In this document: piece by piece, positions 1 through 5,693 of the stretch
Layout: every line of letters begins with the position of its first letter
How positions within the stretch are numbered: the stretch's first letter is position 1
Assembly: GCA_016793305.1 (NCBI GenBank)
Contig: JAEUHU010000247.1
Coordinates: 1 to 10,740, forward strand
From: Planctomycetota bacterium
Lineage (GTDB): Bacteria > Planctomycetota > UBA1135 > UBA2386
DNA length: 10,740 bases
Direction: 5' to 3'
The notes under the pieces: generated by a model
Seen by the model: the letters and a program-made list of their open reading frames with translations, nothing else
What the model was told of the DNA's origin: nothing
The model's database searches: none
Made by a program: the position numbers and the translations under genes

Positions 1-1575
1 GAGTCGGGAGTCGTGCTCGACGTGCGCAGCGACACCCACGAGTTGGCGTCGCCCGGCGGCAAGGCCCGGGTGCAGTGGGGGCGACACGACGTGGTGCTGG
101 TCGTGCAGTCGTTCGGCAGCACGCGCGTGCGCCTCGCGATGCCGAACGACCAGCCGCCGCCCGCCGGCCGTTGGCGGGTGCATCGGGTGCTGTCCGAAGG
201 AGCGATGCTCGACCTCGTGCGCGGCGCCGCGCAGGCCGAGCCGGGACCTCTGCTGCGGCTGCAGTCGCTGCGCCGCGGCGAGCACGTCGTGTGGTTCGTG
301 CCGGAGGAGCCGACCTTGCCGATCGCCGGGCCGCTGCGCTTCGTCGCCAACGGGCCGCTGACCACCGCCGAGCACGAACTGCCGTGGCCGGAGGTGGGCG
401 TGCTGGACGTCGTCGTCGAGAACGGCACCGGGCGACCGTTCGCGGCGTCGACGATCGAGCTCGTGCAGGCGGTGGGCAAACCGGCCGAGCCGGCGAAGGT
501 GGCGCTGCCGCTGCGGCCGCCCGGCCAGCGTGTGGGGCGGGCCCTGCAGGTGCAGGTCGCGACGGCGGTGACCGACGAACGCGGCACCGTGCGCGTCGAG
601 CTGGCGGCGGGGGACTACCTGTTGCGTGTGTCCGGGGGCCGGCATCGGCCGGCCCACCGGCTCGTGCGTGCCACTCCGGCTGGGGAGAGGATCGTGGTGG
701 TTGCCGAAGCCGCGAGCGTCGTGCTCGGCACGCTGGCGCCGCAGGGGCTGGTGCAGGCCGCGTGGGCCAGCGTCGATGCGGGCGGATCGCCGCCGAGCGT
801 GCTCGCGTTCGACGAGCACGGCGCCGAACTCGGTCGGGCCCCGCTGGCGCGCGACGGCACGTTCGAACTCGCCTCGCTGCCACCGGGCCCGGTGGCGCTG
901 CGCGCGTGGCTGTGGGCGCTGTGCAGCGGCAGCGAGCCGCAGCGGGTCGACTACGGCCTCGGCACCGTCGTGGTGCCACCGGCGAGCGACCTGCGCTCTC
1001 GGTTCGACCTGGGCGAGCAGCAGAACGGCGCCGTCACCGGCACGGTGTGGCTCGACGGCCAGCCGGTGCCGTCCGCGCACCTGTTCGCGTTGCGCATGGC
1101 ACCGGAGCCGACGTGGATGGCGCGGCTCTCCGGCGATGCTGCGGGCCGCTTCGCAGCGGCGCTGCCGGCGGGCGAGTACACGTTCGCGCTGGCCGTGCCG
1201 CACCAGCCGGGGCCCGGGCACGTGATCGTGCCGTGGACCGAACGCCACCAACTCGCTGCCGGTGGTTCGCTCGACGTGCGACTCGAGCAGACGACGCGCC
1301 GCAAGGTCGTCCGGGTGCTGCGCGATCGGCAGCCGGTGGTCGGAGCGCGGCTGCGCTTCGAGGCCCTCGGCTACCAGCAGCCGACCTCGTTGCTGACCGA
1401 CAATGACGGGCGGTGTGTCGTGCAGATGCCGCCGCCTGCACCGTTCGGGTGGACGCTGACGACCGACGACGGCAAGACGCACCCACTGCCGGTCCCGGAC
1501 GACGCGGCGTGGCGCGGGAGCGGCGAGTTCGTGGTCGAACTGGCCTCCGGGACCGCAGTTCCCAGCGGCCGCTGA
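1..1575 (+). CDS. Multi-module beta-domain protein (carboxypeptidase-regulatory-like repeats), 5' end outside the window
   Basis: The frame is open from the first base; a GTG at 13 is possible but nothing marks it as the start, so I treat the gene as 5'-truncated. Counting from position 1, about 524 residues are visible. They form successive beta-rich modules with the pattern of CarboxypepD_reg/CNA-B-like folds: about 134-236 (GVLDVVVENGTG opening, then a VTDERGTVRVELAAGDYLLRV-type strand pair), about 240-325 (DGTFELASLPPGPVALRAW), about 343-428 (TGTVWLDGQPVPSAHLFAL, then DAAGRFAAALPAGEYTFAL) and about 434-515 (RQPVVGARLRFEAL, then TDNDGRCVVQM). The repeated 'D.dGrf....lpaGeY.l.v' signature is what these modules show in secreted or surface proteins. 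No catalytic motif is visible and the signal peptide, if any, lies outside. Role is unknown; structural or adhesive extracellular scaffolding is an inference. The next gene on this strand follows after 63 bases. Confidence 0.8.
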   Translation, partial: ESGVVLDVRSDTHELASPGGKARVQWGRHDVVLVVQSFGSTRVRLAMPNDQPPPAGRWRVHRVLSEGAMLDLVRGAAQAEPGPLLRLQSLRRGEHVVWFVPEEPTLPIAGPLRFVANGPLTTAEHELPWPEVGVLDVVVENGTGRPFAASTIELVQAVGKPAEPAKVALPLRPPGQRVGRALQVQVATAVTDERGTVRVELAAGDYLLRVSGGRHRPAHRLVRATPAGERIVVVAEAASVVLGTLAPQGLVQAAWASVDAGGSPPSVLAFDEHGAELGRAPLARDGTFELASLPPGPVALRAWLWALCSGSEPQRVDYGLGTVVVPPASDLRSRFDLGEQQNGAVTGTVWLDGQPVPSAHLFALRMAPEPTWMARLSGDAAGRFAAALPAGEYTFALAVPHQPGPGHVIVPWTERHQLAAGGSLDVRLEQTTRRKVVRVLRDRQPVVGARLRFEALGYQQPTSLLTDNDGRCVVQMPPPAPFGWTLTTDDGKTHPLPVPDDAAWRGSGEFVVELASGTAVPSGR

Positions 1576-1638
1576 ACCGGCCACCAACGCCGTCAGGTGG
1601 TCGTTGCCAGGGGGGCGTCGCCGTGCGTGAATCGGCGC

Positions 1639-2523
1639 ATGCGACGACTCCCCCTCGTGCTCGGTGGCATGTTCGCAACGGGCCTCGGCCTCGGTGCGTT
1701 CGCGACCTGGTGGTGCATGCAGGGCGGCCCGGTGGTGGTGGCACCGGGCGCGCCGTCGCCTGCGGCGGCAGCCGGCGAGGTCCGCGGTGTCGAGCTGCCG
1801 GCGGCGAACGGCGACGCCGCCGTGGTGCTGGCGCGGCTCGACGAGATCGCGCTGCGGCTGCGCTCGCTCGAGACGGCGGTCCAGGAACTGGCGGCAGCTC
1901 CCGTACGCACGCCGGCCGTGGTGTCGCCGGGCGGAGCTGCCGCGGTCGCCGTCGACGCCGAGTCGCTGAAGGAGGCGTTGGTGCGCATCGAACGGGACAA
2001 GCTCGCGGCGATGTCCGACGACGAGCTGCTGCGGCGCGCCCGCACGTTCGGCAAGGACGGCGGCGACCTCGATGCGGCGGCCAACGGCCTGCGCCTCGTG
2101 CTGGAGCGCTCCACGTCGCCGGCGATGCGCGGCGAGGTGCAGGTGCAGCTGGCCATGCTGCAACGGCAGCGCGACACGCCCGAAGCACTCGCCGAGTCGG
2201 CGGCTCTGTTGCAGTCCGTCGTGCAGGAGCACGGATCCGCCAGCCAGTTGGGCATGGAGGCCAACTTCCAGCTGATCTGGACCGCGAGCCGGCAGCGCGA
2301 CCTGACCGCCGCGTTGGCGCATGCCGAGCGCCACGCGAGCGCTCCGAACGCGACGCCCTACCAGCGCGCCCAAGGTCGGTGGGCGGCAGCGCTGGTCACG
2401 CAGCAACTCGGCTCGCCCGAGCAGTCGCGCGCGGCTCTCGACGGTTGGCTGCAGCAGTTCGGGGACCAACCCGAGATGCAGAAGCTCGCGGACGACGTGC
2501 GCAACCGCCGCGCGAAACTCTGA
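1639..2523 (+). CDS. Membrane-anchored coiled-coil/TPR-like protein of unknown function
   Basis: From ATG 1639 the product has 294 residues. It begins MRRLPLVLGG and continues into one hydrophobic segment (about 4-24), an uncleaved anchor or signal sequence. An Ala/Pro/Gly linker follows, then a heptad-like helix (about 67-92, VLARLDEIALRLRSLETAVQ) typical of a coiled coil. The last 150 residues are Ala/Leu helices resembling TPR units (LDAAANGLRLVLERS; EALAESAALLQSVVQEHG; QSRAALDGWLQQFGD). Anchor, coiled coil and TPR-like tail in that order recall the periplasmic CpoB/YbgF architecture, but I see no specific match and no tol-pal genes nearby. GTG 1627 and GTG 1597 are alternative starts in the same frame; AGGGGGG at 1609-1615 sits 11 nt before GTG 1627, so that start cannot be excluded. 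I prefer ATG 1639 because it begins right at the positively charged n-region. It may be co-transcribed with the upstream beta-domain gene. Confidence 0.75.
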   Translation: MRRLPLVLGGMFATGLGLGAFATWWCMQGGPVVVAPGAPSPAAAAGEVRGVELPAANGDAAVVLARLDEIALRLRSLETAVQELAAAPVRTPAVVSPGGAAAVAVDAESLKEALVRIERDKLAAMSDDELLRRARTFGKDGGDLDAAANGLRLVLERSTSPAMRGEVQVQLAMLQRQRDTPEALAESAALLQSVVQEHGSASQLGMEANFQLIWTASRQRDLTAALAHAERHASAPNATPYQRAQGRWAAALVTQQLGSPEQSRAALDGWLQQFGDQPEMQKLADDVRNRRAKL

Positions 2524-2568
2524 GCGCTGCGGGCCACGCCACGCGCGACGGTCTGGCGCCGAGCTCCG

Positions 2569-3150
2569 TCAGTCGTCGAGCCAGCCGCGGATCCGGTCGC
2601 GCAGCTCCGGCAAGCCGAAGCGGTCTTCGGCGCTGACCCACATGACGTCGCCGAGATCGAGCTCGCAGGCTTCGGCGACCTCGCGGCGGCGGCGGTCGCG
2701 ATGCGTCGAACGGATCTTGTCGCGTTTGGTCGCGACCACCGTCACCGGCACCTCGGCCTCGCGCATCCACGCCAGCATGTGCAGGTCCGACTCGGTCGGG
2801 CCGATCTCGCCGTCGACCAGCAGCAGCGCCATCACCAGCGCCTCGCGTTCGCGCAGATAGCCCTCGATCATCGGCAGGAACGCGCGCCGCTGCTCCTTGC
2901 CGACCTTCGCGTAGCCGTAGCCGGGGCAGTCGATCAGGGCGCCACCGCCGGCACAGCGGAAGCTGGTCAGCACCTGGGTGCGGCCCGGCGTCGCCGACAC
3001 CTTCGCCATCGCCTTGCCGACCAGCGCGTTCAGCAGCGACGACTTGCCGACGTTCGAGCGGCCGAGGAACGCGACCTCGTTGCCGCTCGGCGGCAGCGCG
3101 CTGTGGTCGGTCACGGCGGCCAGGAACTCGGGGGTCAGCGGGCGGCTCAT
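2569..3150 (-). CDS. engB: Ribosome biogenesis GTPase EngB (YsxC/YihA)
   Basis: This 193-residue protein is a complete EngB-type GTPase, a small TrmE-Era-Septin-like GTPase that assists late assembly of the large ribosomal subunit in the cytoplasm. All G motifs are visible: G1 GRSNVGKSS at 30-38, the switch I/G2 segment SATPGRTQ at 52-59 (the 'PGkTq' signature of this family), G3 DCPGYGYA at 74-81, G4 TKRDK at 141-145 and G5 VSAED at 172-176. Length is normal for the family (about 195-210). The start MSRPLTPEFL was chosen because the frame upstream is Arg/Ala/Pro-rich shadow and this ATG gives the usual short N-terminal helix before the G1 strand; there is no clear Shine-Dalgarno sequence. 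It is transcribed away from the cyclophilin gene across an 83-bp divergent gap and ends 45 bp from the convergent coiled-coil gene. Confidence 0.96.
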   Translation of the reverse strand: MSRPLTPEFLAAVTDHSALPPSGNEVAFLGRSNVGKSSLLNALVGKAMAKVSATPGRTQVLTSFRCAGGGALIDCPGYGYAKVGKEQRRAFLPMIEGYLREREALVMALLLVDGEIGPTESDLHMLAWMREAEVPVTVVATKRDKIRSTHRDRRRREVAEACELDLGDVMWVSAEDRFGLPELRDRIRGWLDD

Positions 3151-3196
3151 CGGGCGAGGATCATGGCCCTGCCGCCCCGCGGCTGCGAGCCTTCCC

Positions 3197-3233
3197 TCGC
3201 GCGCTCGCGCGATCGTCGCGTATCGTCGGGTCG
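3197..3233 (+). promoter_or_regulatory. Palindrome and -10-like hexamer in front of the cyclophilin gene
   Basis: A perfect 7-2-7 inverted repeat, TCGCGCG-CT-CGCGCGA, occupies 3197-3212 in the 83-bp divergent gap between engB and the cyclophilin gene. Nine bases further on, TATCGT (3221-3226) fits the TAnnnT form of a -10 box and ends 7 nt before the ATG at 3234, which would give a nearly leaderless transcript. No good -35 is visible, and the gap has no Shine-Dalgarno sequence apart from a weak GGG at 3228-3230. The palindrome could be an operator at about the -35 position or a chance CG-rich repeat; I cannot tell which from sequence alone. Confidence 0.3.
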
Positions 3234-4085
3234 ATGCGATCCCTCCGCTGCGTGCCATCGTTCGTGGTGCTGCTCGCCTGCCTCGCCGCCTTGCCAGGCC
3301 AGCAGAAGCCCGCCGGCGGCAAGGGCAAGGCGAAGGACAAGGCTGCGGCGGCCGCCGACCAGCCGGTGGCACCGCCGAAGGACGATGCGATCACGGCGAA
3401 GGACCCGGTGGTCGTCGCGATCGACAAGCTGCACAAGGCGAAGCTGTCGAAGAAGGCTGCCGACTGGCGCACCCGGCTGCCGGCACCGCCGGCGGTGACG
3501 TTCTCGCCCGGCCGCGACTACCGTTGGCACGTCGAGACGACCGTCGGGACCATGGTGGTGACGTTGCTGCCGGACGCCGCCCCGAAGCACTGTGCCAGCG
3601 TGATCCACCTGGCGCGGGCCGGCTTCTACGACGGGCTGTGGTTCCCGCGCGTGCTGAAGACCTTCATGGCGCAAGGCGGCAGCCCCGACAACACGCAGTC
3701 GGGCAACGCCGGCTACTCGCTCGACGGCGAGTTCGCGACCGGCCGGCAGCACGACAAGCCCGGGGCACTGAGTGCGGCGAACAGCGGCCCGGGGACCGAC
3801 GGCTCGCAGTTCTTCCTGACGTTCGTGCCGACGCCGCATCTCGACGGGCTGCACACGGTGCACGGCTTCGTCACCGAGGGGCTCGAAGTGCTGCAGGCGA
3901 TCGAGGCGCGCGGCGTCGAGAAGGACGGCGACCCGTTGCCCGAGAAGGTGACGATCGTGCGCACCTGGATCACGGTCGTCGCCAAGCCCGACGCGAAGGC
4001 GGGGGACGAGGCGAAGGAGGCCGCGGGCAAGGACGGCAAGCCCGCCGAGCCGCCGAAGAACCCGAGCGGCCGGCCGAAGCGCTGA
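3234..4085 (+). CDS. Exported cyclophilin-type peptidyl-prolyl cis-trans isomerase with Lys/Ala-rich extensions
   Basis: This 283-residue protein carries a cyclophilin domain at about 98-250, which catalyses cis-trans isomerisation of prolyl peptide bonds. The hallmark segments are present: FPRVLKTFMAQGG at 137-149 (family FHRvipgFMiQGG, with the catalytic Arg as R139 and the substrate Gln as Q147) and GSQFFLTFVPTPHLDG at 190-205, followed by LHTVHGFV. Pro replaces the usual His in F-H-R; the Arg is kept, so activity is expected. The N-terminus (about 1-21) is a signal peptide. LLAC at 13-16 could be a lipobox, but the hydrophobic stretch is short, so cleavage near ALPGQQ is equally possible. 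Residues 22-60 and 251-283 are Lys/Ala/Pro/Gly-rich and probably disordered. The likely role is folding of exported proteins in the periplasm. The gene runs convergently into rnc with only 29 bp between the stop codons. Confidence 0.93.
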   Translation: MRSLRCVPSFVVLLACLAALPGQQKPAGGKGKAKDKAAAAADQPVAPPKDDAITAKDPVVVAIDKLHKAKLSKKAADWRTRLPAPPAVTFSPGRDYRWHVETTVGTMVVTLLPDAAPKHCASVIHLARAGFYDGLWFPRVLKTFMAQGGSPDNTQSGNAGYSLDGEFATGRQHDKPGALSAANSGPGTDGSQFFLTFVPTPHLDGLHTVHGFVTEGLEVLQAIEARGVEKDGDPLPEKVTIVRTWITVVAKPDAKAGDEAKEAAGKDGKPAEPPKNPSGRPKR

Positions 4086-4096
4086 GTCGGCACCGT

Positions 4097-4123
4097 GGCG
4101 AGTCGGCGACCGTCCTACTCGCC
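4097..4123 (+). terminator. Hairpin between the convergent cyclophilin and rnc genes
   Basis: GGCGAGT (4097-4103) and ACTCGCC (4117-4123) form a perfect 7-bp stem with a 13-nt loop. It starts 11 nt after the cyclophilin stop codon, and its right arm overlaps the rnc stop codon. There is no T-run on either strand, so this is not a classical intrinsic terminator. It may act bidirectionally as a 3'-end stabiliser or a weak terminator. Confidence 0.3.
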
Positions 4124-4825
4124 GCGCACCTGCAGCAGCAGGGCTGCCGCGGCCAGCTTCTCGGCGCCGCGCTTGGTGCGGTCGGTGCCCTCGGCCGAGC
4201 GCCCGTCCTGCAGGCGCACGCGCACGACGAACTCCTGCTGGTGCTGCAGGCCGCTGGTCGCGATGACTTCGTAGACCGGGTGGCCGGTGTGGTGGTGCTG
4301 GCACCAGTGCTGCAACGCGGTCTTCGCGTCCTTCTGGTCCTCGGCTTCGGCGAGCTGGCCCTTCGGCAGCAGGTGGCGTCGCACGAACGCGCGCGCCGCG
4401 GTGACGCCGCCGTCGAGCAACACGGCGCCGAGCACGGCTTCGACCAGGTCGGCGAGGATGCGCTCGCTCTGGCGTTCGCCGTCGCGCAGGCCCTTGCCGG
4501 AGATCAGGTGCGTGGCGAGGTCGAGGCGGCGCGCCGCGGCGGCGAGCGGCGGTCGGCTGACGATCCGGGCGCGCGTCTCGGTCAGCTGGCCCTCGGCGAC
4601 CTCGGTGTCGGCGCGGAACAGCACGTCGGCGACCGCGAAGTTCAGGAACGCGTCGCCGAGGAACTCGAGCCGCTCGTAGCTCTTCTTGCCCTCGTTGCCC
4701 ATCGACGCGTGGGTCAGCGCCCGGTCGAGCAGCGACAGGTCGGCGAAGTCGTGGCCGAGGCGTTCGGCGAGCTGCAGCAGGGTGCTGCGGCGGGCGTCGC
4801 TCAGGGCGAGATCGGACGAGGGCAT
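4115..4825 (-). CDS. rnc: Ribonuclease III
   Basis: RNase III cleaves double-stranded RNA; its main role is processing the rRNA precursor, and it also processes or degrades structured mRNAs. The 236-residue length is standard. The endonuclease domain (about 10-150) contains the signature ERLEFLGDAFL at 51-61 and the second acidic block DLVEAVLGAVLLDGG at 126-140. The catalytic Mg-binding set E54, D58, D126 and E129 is intact. A double-stranded RNA-binding domain spans about 166-234, running from KTALQHWCQHH to the final GTDRTKRGAEKLAAAALL helix, where the basic residues expected to contact RNA are present. The start ATG at 4825 gives the usual short N-terminus. A TAGCCT hexamer lies 9 nt upstream with no Shine-Dalgarno sequence between. 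RIC lies 98 bp upstream on the same strand. Confidence 0.96.
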   Translation of the reverse strand: MPSSDLALSDARRSTLLQLAERLGHDFADLSLLDRALTHASMGNEGKKSYERLEFLGDAFLNFAVADVLFRADTEVAEGQLTETRARIVSRPPLAAAARRLDLATHLISGKGLRDGERQSERILADLVEAVLGAVLLDGGVTAARAFVRRHLLPKGQLAEAEDQKDAKTALQHWCQHHHTGHPVYEVIATSGLQHQQEFVVRVRLQDGRSAEGTDRTKRGAEKLAAAALLLQVRGE

Positions 4826-4834
4826 GGCGACCGC

Positions 4835-4840
4835 AGGCTA
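4835..4840 (-). promoter_or_regulatory. Possible -10 element of rnc
   Basis: TAGCCT on the minus strand matches TAnnnT and ends 9 nt before the rnc ATG. If used, transcription would begin within about 3 nt of the start codon. No -35 hexamer is obvious in this GC-rich gap, so the call rests on the hexamer and its spacing only. Confidence 0.22.
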
Positions 4841-4860
4841 GTGCCGGGTTCGCGGCTTGG

Positions 4861-4918
4861 CCACCCCGCGGGTGGGGCGGAAGGCCGGCGAGCCTCCGTT
4901 CGCCGCCGTCGCCTCGCC
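4861..4918 (-). terminator. Two small inverted repeats between RIC and rnc
   Basis: The 98-bp gap downstream of the RIC stop codon contains two inverted repeats. GGCGAG/CTCGCC (4887-4892 with 4913-4918, 20-nt loop) begins 5 nt after the stop. CCACCC/GGGTGG (4861-4866 with 4870-4875, 3-nt loop) is a tighter 6-bp hairpin. Neither is followed by a U-tract. They may mark the 3' end of the RIC message; short GC repeats are common in such sequence, so confidence is low. Confidence 0.22.
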
Positions 4919-4923
4919 CGGGC

Positions 4924-5610
4924 TCACGTCCGGCAGCGTGGGAACAGCACGTGGTTCTCGAGATGGATGTGCTCCATCACCGCGCGCTCGAACTCGGCGA
5001 GGCCGAGATACAGCGCCTGCCACGTGCCGCACGCGTGAGGCGGCGGCACGAAGTCGTGCGCCAGGTGGCGCAGCCGGGCCAGGTTCTCGCCGTGGCCTTC
5101 GTGCTCGTGGGTGAGACACAGCACCGGGCCGGTGACGAGCGCGTGCGGATCGGCCAGCAGCAGCGGGAACAGCACCTGCTCCTCCTTCTGCATGTGTTGC
5201 TCCAGCTCCTGCTGCACCTCGTGCAGCGCGGCCGCGAGCCCTACCGGGCAGCCGTCGCGGCCGGCGTGCACACGTTCGACCTTCTCGGCCATCGCCAGCA
5301 GGCGCGGCAGTTCCTGGCGGTGGTCCTGGTGGAAGTGGTCGACGAGGTGGGCCAGCAGGGCGGCCGTCGGCGCTTCGCTCCAGTCGCGACCGGGCGTCGG
5401 GCGCACCGCCTCCTGCAATTCGGCTATCACCTCGGCGGTGGCGAGGCGGCGCTCGCGGCACGCGTCGGCGAGGCTCACCGCACCGCGGCAGCAGAAGTCG
5501 AGCTGGTGGCGTTGGAACACCCGCGACGCGCCGGCGAACCGGGTCGCCAGCGCGGCCAGCGTCATGTCGGGAGCGATGGGAGGATGGGGCGTCGAGATGT
5601 AAGTGGACAT
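4924..5610 (-). CDS. ric: RIC (ScdA/YtfE-type) di-iron iron-sulfur cluster repair protein
   Basis: RIC proteins restore iron-sulfur clusters damaged by nitric oxide or oxidants, using a hemerythrin-like di-iron centre in the cytoplasm. This 228-residue protein has both expected parts. The ScdA-N domain (about 15-70) holds the diagnostic vicinal cysteines in HQLDFCCRG (C40, C41). The hemerythrin-like four-helix bundle (about 82-226) holds the metal-ligand motifs: DHFHQDHR at 91-98, HMQKE at 139-143 (H139/E143), THEHEGHG at 167-174 and HIHLENHVLFPR at 214-225 (H214/E218). The two H-xxx-E pairs match the ligand spacing known for E. coli YtfE. Length is normal. The start MSTYIST was chosen because it lies inside a palindrome and just after an AT-rich -10-like element in an otherwise GC-rich gap. 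The upstream GT-C gene ends 83 bp away, so RIC probably has its own promoter. Confidence 0.95.
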   Translation of the reverse strand: MSTYISTPHPPIAPDMTLAALATRFAGASRVFQRHQLDFCCRGAVSLADACRERRLATAEVIAELQEAVRPTPGRDWSEAPTAALLAHLVDHFHQDHRQELPRLLAMAEKVERVHAGRDGCPVGLAAALHEVQQELEQHMQKEEQVLFPLLLADPHALVTGPVLCLTHEHEGHGENLARLRHLAHDFVPPPHACGTWQALYLGLAEFERAVMEHIHLENHVLFPRCRT

Positions 5611-5642
5611 ACATGTCCATTATTGGCCGCGACCGAGGTCGC
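5604..5642 (-). promoter_or_regulatory. RIC control region: palindromic operator over the start codon, AT-rich -10 and second palindrome
   Basis: On the minus strand, AATAAT (5619-5624) differs from the -10 consensus at one position and ends 8 nt before the ATG. A perfect 7-2-7 inverted repeat, TGGACAT-GT-ATGTCCA (5604-5619), begins at the last base of that hexamer and covers the start codon. A second inverted repeat, GCGACC-TC-GGTCGC (5629-5642), lies just upstream. The AT-rich core stands out strongly from its surroundings. A repressor bound at 5604-5619 would block both the promoter and the start. RIC genes in other bacteria are often controlled by nitric-oxide sensors of the Rrf2 (NsrR) or Crp/Fnr families, but this half-site does not match one I can name. 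Confidence 0.5.
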
Positions 5643-5693
5643 ACCATCGGGCCGTGTTGCGTAGCGAGGGTGGCTCGGCGGCGGAGGTCGTGT

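Noticed and set aside
1581..1600. A CCACC/GGTGG repeat after the first gene's stop codon
   Set aside because: A 5-bp stem with a 10-nt loop is too weak to separate from chance in this composition.
1034..2188. A 384-codon minus-strand frame opposite the first two genes
   Set aside because: Its Arg/Ala/Pro-rich low-complexity translation is explained by antisense reading of the beta-domain and coiled-coil genes.
2978..5038. A 686-codon plus-strand open frame across engB, the cyclophilin gene and rnc
   Set aside because: It is antisense or out of frame to three well-supported genes and its translation has Arg/Ala/Gly-rich shadow composition.
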